This document shows positions 45,806 through 58,113 of a DNA stretch of 64,000 nucleotides, piece by piece. The stretch is taken from assembly GCA_034008185.1 (NCBI GenBank), contig CM067082.1:105643311-105707310 (forward strand), written 5' to 3'. The number at the start of each line of letters is the position of its first letter. Position 1 is the stretch's first letter. This stretch comes from Gorsachius magnificus. Taxonomy: Eukaryota; Chordata; Aves; Pelecaniformes; Ardeidae. Both the position numbers and the translations under genes were made by a program. The notes beneath the pieces were generated by a model. The model did not search any database. It was not told the origin of the DNA and saw nothing but the letters and a program-made list of their open reading frames with translations.

Positions 45806-45852
45806 GGGGAGGGAGCAGGGAGGGGAGGGAGGAAAGAGGAAGGGAAGGAAGA
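45806..45852 (+). other. G-rich purine tract with G-quadruplex potential
   Basis: Five G runs of three or four (45806-45809, 45811-45813, 45818-45820, 45822-45825, 45827-45829) are separated by loops of one to four bases. This satisfies the usual intramolecular G-quadruplex pattern on the + strand, which is also the sense strand of the BMPER pre-mRNA. The purine-only sequence continues beyond it. Confidence 0.75.
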
Positions 45853-48800
45853 GTGTGTGATATTCTCTTATAACTCAGTTCATCTCCCCTGATTCATGAC
45901 CAATACCTCCTCCCCTCTTCTGAAATGTTCCTTTGCTCATTCTGGTTAGGCATCTCAGCTGAAATCTAGTCATCATTTGGGTAACATTTGAATGGATATA
46001 ATCTTGTTCATTATGATGTGATCATTTTTGATTTACTTATTGCTTGGTAACAGAAGTTTCTTTTGCACATGATAAAAATCGCATTAAATCACTGGCCTCA
46101 GAATAGTGGTTGAAAATCAATCAGGAGGGGCTTTTACTCCTGCCACTTTGGCTCAGGATTGAAACGTTTCATACGGTAGCACTGCTAGAAATAAGCTGGG
46201 CTTCCTTACTAATGTAATAAAACACAGACCATCCTAAGGGGATGAGGGAGTTACATTCCAAAACTTGCACTGCAAGCGACCAAAGTTTAATGGAAAACTT
46301 TGAGAAGATTCTATTAAAAACCAATTTTCCTTCTATATATGATATGCTCTATTTTATGCTTTCCCTTCTCCCTCCTCTTTTTCTTTACTGGCACAGAAAC
46401 AGGATCTTTGTTTTGACAGAGCTAATCTGCTCATGCTTTCATACGGGCCCTCGGGCTCCCCACCTGTGGAAAGATCCATGGGAGCAGAAAAACTGCTGAG
46501 TGGGTGCCACGTGCTCACCTCAAAGGGAAGAAATCAGTGGCCTCACGGAGGTATGGACTGTAAACATTGTGGTTCCTGAGGACCCACGGAGAACATGAAC
46601 TATGAATCCTGCGTGACCTCCACCAACAGCTTTTCCTTCCTTGTTGCCTTCTGGGATTTCCCTCTCCTGTCAGCTTCAGGAGATGTGCCACATGGGCTGC
46701 TTCGCTGCAGCCGCGCTGCCTCCCTCTTCCCAAAGACCGAGGCATACACAGCCCTGTCAATGTCTACCCACAAACTTCACTGGTGAGAAAGGTCTGAAGT
46801 AGCTTGCGACCATGGGCAAGTTTGACACCAAGCTTCATAACAAACTGGTACAGCTCCGAGATCTCTCTTCCGCTTCTGTGGGGAGGTCAGGGAAGATTTT
46901 ATGGAGCAAAAAGTGACGGAGAGAGAATGAATTGCTTTGTGGCTCCATCAGGCAGCACAGTCCACGGTCAAGGTGGCTAACATCAGGCACTGATATGCTC
47001 CATGGAGTCCCTGCCTAGCCAACAAAAAGAGGCAAAGTCAAATTCAGATGTTTAGGACTTTGTATACAAGATGAAGCCCAGAATTTATCTTAGCGTCTTT
47101 GCCACTGGACATCAGCCACAGATGAGCAGGAAAATAACCCATGATCATGATTGTTCTGTGATAGGGAGGGCTTGCTCATGCTCATGGCCAGCATTCCTCT
47201 TTAGAGACTGCTGATTAACATCAGAGCTGTCTTTATATTTAGCCAAGTAAATGACTGTGCCCAAACCAACACCCTGAAAGGTAAGTCTGTCATGAAGGAC
47301 AACAAACTTTGGCTCCATCTGCTCGTATCATCTCATCCCACCTCACCCAGAATTAGGTCATTCTGACTTTATAATATCCATGTGGGTTCCTGTGGCTCCC
47401 AGGCCAGGCTGATATGTCATGGAGTCGCTATGTCTAGTAAAGGAAATTTTAATTCATAGCATTTTAATTCAGGAAGCTTGAATTTAATATTTAGCTATGT
47501 CCTGAAAGAGTCTGGATCCTTCAAAGCCTTGAAGTAGAGAACTGCAAAAAAAAAGGCTGATGACAGTTCTGAGTCTTGGCTCCTGTGTTGTCAGTAGGAA
47601 AATCCCCATCAATTTCACTGGAGACAGCATTTCATCCACTGTATTTTCAGGCTCTGTACAGTGTTTTGCAACTGAGATCTCACAGTCAGGAAGGTTAAAG
47701 AACTGTGGTAGTACGCAGAGCATCTCTTACCCAAAGCTTTCTGTATATGGAGCAGCAGGCTAAGTCAAACCGACCAGAGACCAGAAACCAGGTCTCTGCC
47801 TCCTGGCTGAGTTCTGTATCACTATCAGGCTGTTATGCCCACCCTCTCCCTCTGGTCTATGGAATCTTGAGTGGGACCACCATAGCACTGCTGCTGTTTT
47901 AAGGCAGCCCTCTTCTGCAGGCAGGAGGACCTCACTGTCAGGATGCCAGTGGGACTTGTGCCCACCAAGGCCCATGCGGCCTTGAGAGCATGCAGAGTAA
48001 AAGCAGAGGTGCCTGAGGAAATGCAAATCAGGAACGAAGTCTCCATGCATAAAGAAGGTCAGCCTTGCCAGGGTCAGGGCAACCAAACCCAGACCGCAGT
48101 TTTGCATTCGGGTGTTTGAACTCTGCCTGATCATGCTTTATGTGTCTATGTCTGGGCCAGGAACACGCAGGAAGCCATAAAACCAGGAACAGAGTGGGTT
48201 TTTTGAATGTTTCTATTCAGGTAAGCTGGCTCTTACACCTCTTCTTGCAAGTCCTATTTTCAGCATTTATCGCTGATGAAGTCAAACAGGGAGACCTCTG
48301 AGGTGAAACGCACCGTGAGCGTGTGACAGGCTGGGAAGGTGGCATGGTCACCGTGAGCCTGACTGTGCTGAAACAAGATTTTGGCTCTCGGTTAGTAAAG
48401 GGAGCAAGATGAGCAGTGAAGCTGTTTTCTAAGTAGCAGTCTCCTATCTGCTCTTTCCCTTGCTCTCTTTCTTTCAAATTCCATCTGGAGCCAGCAACTT
48501 TTTAAATGCTCTGCAGCCACCTAGAGGAAAAATATGCTTGATTGAAGTTAATTTTGTACAGGTTAAGCCAGGGAGTGGGCTCTGCAGAGTTTAAGAATGG
48601 GAGTTTCTAAATTAGCCAGCTTGTTTATTATTGTATCACAAGACCTCCTTGGAGATATATATACAGTGAATCATCATAAAAAGCTGAAGATAACTTCAGT
48701 TTATGTTTACACTTTGGAAATATTTCCTGCTTCGTGTTCTTGTTGTGCTTGTTATTGCATATGACATATTTTTATGAAAGATAGAACAGCAGGGCCACAA

Positions 48801-51800
48801 TATATTTTGTCAGTAGAGGGAAGGAGATGATCTGGTTTGAATTTTTATTTTATAACATTTAAATCTTGTGCTATTTTATATGTCTATTCTCATGACTATG
48901 GCAATATGCTATTGGTATATCTACATGGTTTATGTTTCTGCAGTGCCATGTCTTCAAAACCTCTCAATAATTTTTGAGGTTCTATCTAGGATGTTTATAA
49001 GCTCCTGAAAAACCTCTGGCTCTTCTCAGATGAGGACTGTCACACAGAATACACTAATGGGCTCTTTGCCTACTAGAGTGAAAGCTGATGCAGTCATATT
49101 AGATTCATTTAGTTTATACCTTGTTCCTTTGCATTGTATGAAACATAGTAACAAAGTTTAACTGTTGATTGAAAGTACCACTTGAATGCTATAAAGTAAG
49201 GTATTAAAACATGCCTGTCTTTTTGAAATTGAATTGAAATGACTGTTTTTTCCTCTCTCTAGATAAGAGATGACAGGTCAGTCTCCACTTGTGCCTGAAG
49301 AACTGGAGACTAGGTGGACTCTCTTTAAAAATCAAGTCTAGACACGGAGAAAAAGATAAAATTTTATGTCAATTACATAATGCAAAAGCTCAAAATGATG
49401 ATGGATTTTCCATGGTCGCTATGCCAGAGAACACTGAAAATTCCGTTATGGTGGGGTGTCTCTGTCGTAAGGCAAATTCACTTTAGCAGTGTAAGTGCTA
49501 AGCTAAGCGTGTGCACGCAGTAAATGGAAATGTCGAATACTAGTATGGATAACGAGAAGGCCCACTAAGACATCCTCCATTTCTTTTCGTCCCATAAGAA
49601 AGACTTGATATACACATCTGATGTGGTGGAGTAGCTTGAATACTGTTGCGTTATGTCAGAACAGGATCTGTAATAAGGAATCTTGTTGGCTTAAAAAATT
49701 CAAAACGGGAAATAATGAAATTTAGGAATTTTTCTAGGTTGTGGTTTCTGAGGGGAAATGGTGGCGTTCTGGAGACACAAAGTAGGTCAGTTTGGCCAAA
49801 ACACTGCCATAGGAAATCAGTGATGAGCACATAGATTGTAGACCTTAGATCACTGGGCCTATGAAAGATGGGATTTTTGGTAGAAAATCCCTTAGGAGGT
49901 GACTTTCTTTCTGAGCATTAAACCCGTACAGCATCTAGAGGGATTTTTCACCAGAAAGCTTTGCATAAATGCATGATAAGCCATATCAGGTAGCATTAGA
50001 GATACCACTACTGTAATCTTTACCAATTATGTGATGGATATTTGCAAGTGGATGACTATGGATATTAGTTAACTAAAGAAATACATGTCTTCACAAACCG
50101 GGTTCCAGCTTTTGAACCTTCAGTGTCAGGTTCCAGGGGATACTCCTAAATTTGCCTCTGTATCTTTTTGTTGGTCAAAATTTTTTATTGCAAATGACCT
50201 TTTTATAATGAGTTTGGAATTTGTCTGTTCTACAGCACAGTTATTACAGTCCCTATATTTTCCAGCCAGATATACAGTCAAGGATCATACAACATATAGG
50301 CAGCCAAATCCTTTTTGCAGTAATCTCACCAAAGTGGAACAAACTGTATGTATACTGCTCAAGTGAGCAAGTATAAGAAGTTATTTTTTGATGGGCACAT
50401 TTCAGTGTGATATTGGGCACTTGTTTCAAATGGGTTAAGAAACTTGCACTGTATGTTCTCTTTATTCCAATAATTCCATACACGAAGTTGTAGGTAATGT
50501 ACACAGAGAAGTGGTTTCTAACTGTTTCACTTCAAGGTACATGCTACATATGATCTCATACTCAAACCAATTGAGTTCTCATGCATACAGGTATTTATTT
50601 AAAATGCCAGGATGTTAAAGGTTAAACTCTGCATGGCCCAACACAACTGAAACAGAACAGGAGGTGAAAAGTCTCTCCTACTTTCTGAAAATGAGAGGGA
50701 GTGCAAGGGGTCTGCTCTTCCAGGGCTGTGGATGGTGTTTCCATATTCTGTTGGAGTTTCCTGAGCAAAAATCCACTCTCTCTAAAGGTGGAAAGTCAGC
50801 TACTCAACTGTACTGTAACCTTCAGCTCTAGGAAATATTCTGAGTCATACCAGATGCTTCTTAGAGGCCAGCGTGGGACTTCATTGTCTTCCTCAGTCAT
50901 GGTTCAGTTATTTCCCCATGGAGGGATTTTAGCCAACCTTTCCATTCACAGGACCAGAAAGAACATTTAAAGCCACAGACGCTTGTATGGATCCGAGCAC
51001 AAGACAGAAAAAGCCTACTTGACACATCGGTAGGAGAATTACTGTGAAGAAAGAAGTAGGGAAGGTTGCTGTGCTGTTTTGTTCTTTATTTAGTTCTTCC
51101 TCCTGCCCTCCTTTTAAGTGCTTTTACCACTGCTACTACATATTCAGGGAGACTATAGGTATGGTGTCAGGGTAGTGCTGTCTGGAGAACTTTAGTTTTA
51201 TGCAGTTTTAGAAAATGTTCCAGAATGTTTCATTGTTCATTTTACCATATTCTTGTGAGTAATGTTGGTTAAGGCAATAAAATACAATTCTGGCACAGCA
51301 TGCCTTTTATAGAAAGGTTAAAAATATACATAGAACACTCTTTTTGGCATTTTCCAAAAGCTTTTGGATAATACTTTTAGCAGCACGTAGTATAGGCTTG
51401 TGGTGATGTTGTGCAGCGCAGTATGCTTTTTCAGAGGTCTACATGGGCCTTCATTTATTCAGTGTCTGGAAAATACCCTTTTTGCTTATCATTTGTAGGA
51501 AAGTATGGGTTCTGATTTTTTTTTAAAGGAGCTGGATATGCAAAGAAGTCAAAATTGCATTGCTGTCTGTTTCTGCTATGTTGGAAATTACCAACAATAA
51601 TTACCACTTGCATTTAAAGCATCGTTTTCGCAAATTGACTGAACTCTAAATAACTGCTTTGGAAGGGTGCCTTGGCAAGGCAGGGGTGGATGTGGATATC
51701 TTGTGTGATTCTGTTTAATTATCTCTGAGTGCCAAGTCTATATCTGGAGCAGGAACAATGACACTCAGAGTTAAATTAGGACTTTTCAATGTGCGTGTAA

Positions 51801-52599
51801 CATGACTTCTATGCCCTAGAAATCTTAGATCACATGCAACTCTTGCCCTTTGGTGGAGTTCCATATTTTGTAATTCCTTTCTTCTTGGCTCCGTGGGGCA
51901 ATACACTCCAGGGTTGACTCCAATTTGCACAAAAAGCAGGGATCAGGATGAAATTTGAACACGTGATTCAAATGCCTACTGCGGCAAACTCCTCCTCTGC
52001 AATCTGCCAAAAATAACTCTGATATTCTCAAGCATTATGGCCAATCCTCTCTTTATAGGAGTGAGATTTCCCCATGGAAAGCATATGCCTGCAGTAGATC
52101 TCCTATGCGTTGCTCACCAAAGATGAGCTGTGAGTTCCTTTTCTGCTCCCACATTCTTAGGGATTTTTTGGAGCCAGTTCAGCGGTGTGGGAGTTCTTGT
52201 ACCATGGTGAAGTCTCCAGCACAAAGCGCATGTACGCTGCCTGCCTATTTTTCTGGGCACTTTCCCACTTACTGGAAAAACAGGTCAGGGCACTGATGAT
52301 TTAACTTTGTTATGGACACCTTTATCAGATCCCCAATTTAAGGCAAAGTTACCATTGTTATGATTGATGTGTGGGAAAAGCACAGAGGGAGTGCAGATAC
52401 AGTTACCTGGTCTTGGAAGAAATGATCCTTGAAAATTACTGCCTTTGCTGCATGAAACAGTCCATTCCCCAGGCAAGTACTTTGAATGAATACTCAATAG
52501 ATGTAAGGACTTCTGTGTTTTCTGCAGCCTCCAAAATTACCTTCCTCATGCGCTATTTGCTGCTTTTGCATTAATATTACTAAATTCTGGAGAAAGAAT

Positions 52600-52627
52600 G
52601 ATCTCAAGCCTCTGATCTCAAGCCTCA
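52600..52627. repeat. Two tandem copies of a 14-bp unit
   Basis: The unit GATCTCAAGCCTCT is followed directly by a second copy with one difference at its last base. It is probably a slippage product. Confidence 0.9.
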
Positions 52628-54467
52628 AAGCCATAAAAAGTCTCCAGCTCTACATACCATGCTTCAATCCTTCAGTAAGATTAAACATGCACATACAGAC
52701 AAGAGGGAGCTTGCAATAGCAACAGCATGAGCCTTTCCATTATACACTGGAATACGGCTCATCTTCTCATCTTCTTACCTTGTGAAATGACTTCTCTAGC
52801 TGGGGCTGTAAATAATGGCAACTCAATGAAACCTTGTAGGAAAAACAGCCCAAACTTTCTTGTAACAACATAACTACCGACAGAAGCCATTGGCTTTTAT
52901 TTTTCCTGTAAGAGAAGAGAAAGCCGATCTAATTTTGGATCAGGAAAAATAAATCCTGAGTGTTGCTCCTGGACTGTGAGCGCTCCGGTGTGATTATGGG
53001 AATCCAAACTGGCATGTAGAGTATGGCTATTTTCATAACCAGTGCTAAATTAGGCCAAGCTTGTACTAAAACTCTGATCTGGCATACCCAATAAGAAGTT
53101 ATCCCAAGAAGTCTGTCTCACGGGATGGTGGGCCTGGAAATTAATCCTCCTCTCTACACAGATGACCCTTCAGGCACTGGAGTTTGCAAGTATACAGCTT
53201 AACTCAGGTATAGAGGACAAATGCCTTCACCACCTGATGGCTCTTCACATATCTAAAATCTATGTAGTCGTGCACTATCTCTAATTGCTTTTGTAAAGTC
53301 CATTGAGACCTACTGGTGGAAAAAGGAAGATGTCTGTGTTTTCCGTCTGCATAGAACCACTTCTTGAAGGTACCAAAAGGTCTGAAAAAGGCACTGCATC
53401 ACACTCCTGTTGTGAAATGTGAAAAAAAAAAATGCAAAAAGAAATAGTCGCTTGAGAAGTGGCTCATTCTGGTTTTGGATCTGTGTGTACTGCAAAGGAA
53501 AAGGAACTGCTGATGTTCAGCAAGTGAACATCTGCAATTTCAATCCCGCGTGGCACGGACTAAGGCTGTAGGCTTCATTGCTGTGATCTTTTCTTCTTCT
53601 TTTTAATATTGCATGTAGCACAGGACTCAGTTCCTTGCCCTTTGTGGGACTTGGAGACTTTCCATGGTTTAATGTGAAAAAGGGCTGCTGCTGAAGGAGC
53701 GCACTCATCCAGTTTGCTTTGAAGATGTGGCAGCAGAGCGTGTGTGTGCGCGCGTTTGTCTCCTTCAAGGGTGTGTCCCGCAGCTGCCGGATGCCTTCAC
53801 TTTCATGGATTTCCCCTTGCAACAGTTTGTGATTATGCACACCCAATTAGCGCCATCGCTGACACACACCCTGCAGGCAGCATAGGCAGCATCAAAAGGA
53901 ATCACAGTGGGGCACTTGGTACCAGTTGAGGACTGGGAGGTTGGCTGTCCTCTGGCGCTTATTTGGAGCAGGGACTCTAGATAAAGTGCACCATCACAGC
54001 TGAATATTTTTTAGAAATGTAAGTATGTCCTTAAAAGAAATGTAATTTTCCTTTGGATCACAACATCATTGCATCTTTATATGATTTCACTGAGGGTAGA
54101 GCTAAGGCTGCCTGAAGTATCTTGTGTGTATTTCCATAGCTGGTAAAATGGCTTCATTTTATAAGTAACTTGCACTGCAGTCTTCCTGTGGGATTATCTC
54201 TATATGACTGTAATGTTTTGATGTTTAAGCTCCTGATATGTATTCTCAATTTTACATCATTTAAGCCAATGTTTTGGTCTTGGTAAAGACTCACAATACC
54301 TTGGAAGACCCAAAGCCTCCACTAGTGTACAGTATGGTAACTTGTCAGTACAGCTTCATTATCGGCATAATTCCAAAGCTTTACTAAAAGTGTATTTTTC
54401 TATTGTTTGAACAGAATCTGGGGTTTCAGAGAATAATTTTTGAAATGTATCAATCACTGGAGAGGGT

Positions 54468-54482
54468 AAAAAAAAAAAAAAA
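54468..54482. repeat. Poly(A) run of 15 bases
   Basis: This is a simple homopolymer in the large intron with no recognised element attached. Confidence 0.9.
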
Positions 54483-57400
54483 GCTATGGGCATACCAAAG
54501 ATTTTTGCAAGGAGAAAGAATTAGGACAGTGCACAAGATTCAGTGTTTAAATTTACCTAGTGAAGCATCCCATAATAGCCCTCTAATACAACGGTAATAA
54601 CTGTGAGAAATGTAATTAGATGCAAGAAGTAAACATGTTGTGAAAAAAATACAGACCCAAAGTCAAAGCTTGCCCATGGGCCATTGCCAGCTCCCCCTTA
54701 GTACCCACCCCCCTAGAGGACGAACATCTTTTGCTTCCAGGTCCTTTTCCAGAACTGCCCTTTGACTCTCGCAGTGGCTATCAAGCAAACCACGTACCTG
54801 CTCCCTGCTGATTTCAGAAGTGATATAAAAAGATGCCTCTCCCCTGACTCCAAATCCATCTTACTACAATTAATATTAATGCATCAAACTTGCCAGCAAG
54901 GAATTTCATTAGGAAAAATAGAAGGGTTTATTTTGATTGACTAGGTTTGGCAGCTGTGGATATAGTTTCCTTCACTCTCATTTTTTTATTTAACTTAAAT
55001 AATTAATTAATTTAACCTTACAAATAATTAGCAATTGTAATTCATTAATAAAACTGACACAATCTGATGATTGCTCCTCAGCCAAGCCTAGGGCTTGAGC
55101 CCAGCAATTGTCACCAGGATTAAACACTTCAGGAAAACAAAAATTACACAAGCAATTAGGTGTGTAATGAATCAGAGGATTGTTTGTGTTGCATGTGGCA
55201 TGCTACCTTCCTTAGCGGACACCCTCACTGAACCCTGTAGCAAATAGTGCTGATCCCAGCCAAAGTGGAGATGTTTCACTCTGGAGCCTGTCTGGATGTC
55301 CAAGGCCATTTCAATGCCAAGGGCTCATGGCATCATGCTGCTCACGTGCACGTAGGGGCTAAACTCTCTGCACCCTCAAAGAGTACAGCTGCCCTCCTGC
55401 AAACTGGGAACAGTGCCCTGGGCTCCCTAATCCCCCAGACTATGCCCAGGCTTTGTAAGGTAAGTGCTACCCTTGCCATGAACATGGTAATGATTAAAAA
55501 GACCAGGTGACTGATGGTGAGCCTGGAGATTTCCTGACCTGATGCAAACACTTGAGGTAGCTGTAGGTGCAACGAGTCAGTGTAGGAGGTGGCATCCCCC
55601 TCTGAGTAACAGTAAAAAAAAAAAAATTTATGATCTAAAAAAGCAGAGAACTACCTCAAGTTTAGGATTTTATAATTTCTAAGGCAGGAAGTCAGTGAAC
55701 GTTTGGCCAGCCTGGCACCAGCAAGCATCCCTAAACACTGCAGGCATTAATAATAATGAAAGCTGAGTGGAGAGGAGTAAAATGCAATTGATAAAGGAGG
55801 CTAGCACAGAAACAAAAAGATGATGAAATGGTACCTTGATAACGGACTCTATCTGTGGAGATTTTTACAGATTCTCTTTGTGATAAAAATTTGCTGCAGT
55901 AGTAAATAAGCATCTACTTCACTGTAAAATGAGACATACACCTCCTAAATGGCATGGGGTATATGGAGCAGCACCTGCTGCAGGGATGCTAGCAAGGACC
56001 ACAAACCTGTTGTGCTCAAAGGAAACAGTCTAAAGTGTGTCATGTAAAAAGGTGACCCTTTGTGCTTATACAAGGTCTTTTATCAGCTAACAACCTCAAA
56101 GGATGCCAAGGATGTTGTGCTAACCTGTTCCTTGCAGGCTATCAGCTGTGATATCCATACAGCAACCTCTGGTACTGGGAAAGATATAAAGGGACCTACC
56201 ACAGAACTAAAGCTAAATAAAATTACATTGTCCCTAGAAAGTAAAGTTATTTCAAATGAAAACCACTGGTCTGTAAATACAAACATGTTGTATATTTGAT
56301 CCAAAGCAATTCTGTTTATCTACAGTATGTATATTCCAGTAAATGCAGGACAGGTACCCTGTTTACATTAGCACTTATGTTGCTTATTTGTCGCAGTGAA
56401 TTTTTAGGTAGTTTCATGTTGGGGGTTCACTGAGAGTAAAATGATTAAAAGCTCACAGAAACGTCAAGCAGAACTGTCAGGTTTAACCATACAAATAGTC
56501 ACTGAAATAGCCAGTGACTTTGGCAAAGGGAAATACTCTTTAAGAGGCACCATTGCAATGCAGAAACAACCTTGTCTGTGTTCGAAGGACCACTAACCCT
56601 CTTTCCTAGTTTTGAATAAAAGGTTCCCAATAACACAAAAGCATTGTATGAGCATTAGGGTTCCCGATTACTTTGGCTGAGGTGCCTGTACCTTTTCCAA
56701 GCTATTACCTATTGAGCTATGGGGAATGTTTCTGGAAAATTAAACCTATATCTATTCATTTCCTATAGACAACTGAATTTTTGGTCCACAGCAAGAGCAA
56801 TTAAGATGGAGAGCTTGTTTTTTACTTCAGGCCTTGGTCTTTCTGGAGGATTTGTGCCTCTCACAAAAGTTGCCTTGTCCTCTCAGGAATGAAGTCCCTG
56901 AATGTGCATGGAGCAGGGGGCTCTTGCCCATTGACATCCAAGATGCGTGCACAGAGCACCCTCAGTGAAAAGCAGAGGAACTGAGAGTATCATTTTCAGA
57001 GGGCTGAGTACATCTTCCCCGCACCTTGTCCCTGCCTTCTAATGATTCCACTCAGAGCAGTAGATACTCGGTATTTCTGAATTTGCATTGCTGTGTTTGC
57101 AGAAGCATCTAAGCATTTTGCTTATGCAGAAACCACCAACTGCAAATCTGCTGGCTCTTGCCAGTTATATTTTAGGTCTGTGCCAAATGGGCGCACATGC
57201 TGGATGAGCTAACTTGAAATATAGTGGTGACATACGCAGTAGCAGTTTCACTTAGGGCCATGTTAGCAGCTTTGCTCCCTGCCACGTTTTGTGGTGATTC
57301 CATCTTATGCAATGGAAGAAGATGGTGGTATTAACAAGTGCCTGGGGGATTTCCTAGCATGAGAACTGCTCAGTTATGCTGCATCATCGGTGCTCCTTTG

Positions 57401-57982
57401 GAGTGTCTTAAAGTCTGGCATTTAGTAGTGATGCTGCTGAGAAACCAGGCATATAGCTATTTTGGGGCCTTCAAAGCGGGGAGAGGCTGGTAGTAACCTT
57501 GAGAGAAGGCACCATTTCTCATCCCTTGCATGGAAAGGCACATGCTCATTACCTGCAGAAGTCATCCACTTAACACTGCCGCTATTATTATTGGTAAAAT
57601 TCTAAAATTATTACTTTTCAGGGAATAAGAAAGAAGTCTTTATCTTGTATTGACACAAAATCATTGCAAAAATGGAATTTGCCTTCTCCCACTGTGGTCT
57701 CGGTCCTCTCTGCCTGGCGTTTCTTGGGTCTTCTTCTCACCTTCCTGTTTCTGTGTGTTTCTCTCCCTGGTGCTCTTGGGACTTCTCTGCATCAGAGCAG
57801 CACATCAAAAAAGAGATGAGCCCTTGGGATGTGACAGCAGAGACATGTTTAACTGTCTCACCATTTAGCACAAGTTACTGTGGCATTGAACTCCATGTGA
57901 CTGGAAAGTAAACAACTCAAACCTTGGGCAGGTGTCTGCCAAAGCTTTCCTTGCTTATTTGTTTTGGGGCTTTGTTCTGCAG

Positions 57983-58113
57983 GTCCTGTGTGACAGACAT
58001 GTGCGAGTGCCCGGTCCATAAAAACTGCTACTGCGAGTCGTTCCTGGCGTATGCCCGAGCCTGTCAGAGGGAAGGGCTGAAAGTCCAGTGGGTACCAGAG
58101 CAGAACTGTGCAG
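57983..58113 (+). CDS. BMPER: BMPER internal exon encoding the C-terminal half of the C8 domain
   Basis: This 131-bp exon lies between a TTCTGCAG acceptor and a GTAAGC donor at 58114. Its first base completes the Arg codon begun 38 kb upstream. Then come 43 whole codons and one leftover base (phase 2 to phase 1). Seven cysteines fall at whole-codon positions 2, 7, 9, 15, 17, 27 and 42, the dense pattern expected of a C8 domain between the VWD and TIL domains. The leftover G predicts a GCN Ala codon at the next junction, which fits the Ala-Ala that precedes the TIL domain in known BMPER proteins (established knowledge). The final TIL-domain exon with the stop codon was not found in the remaining 5.9 kb and should lie beyond the window. 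Confidence 0.95.
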
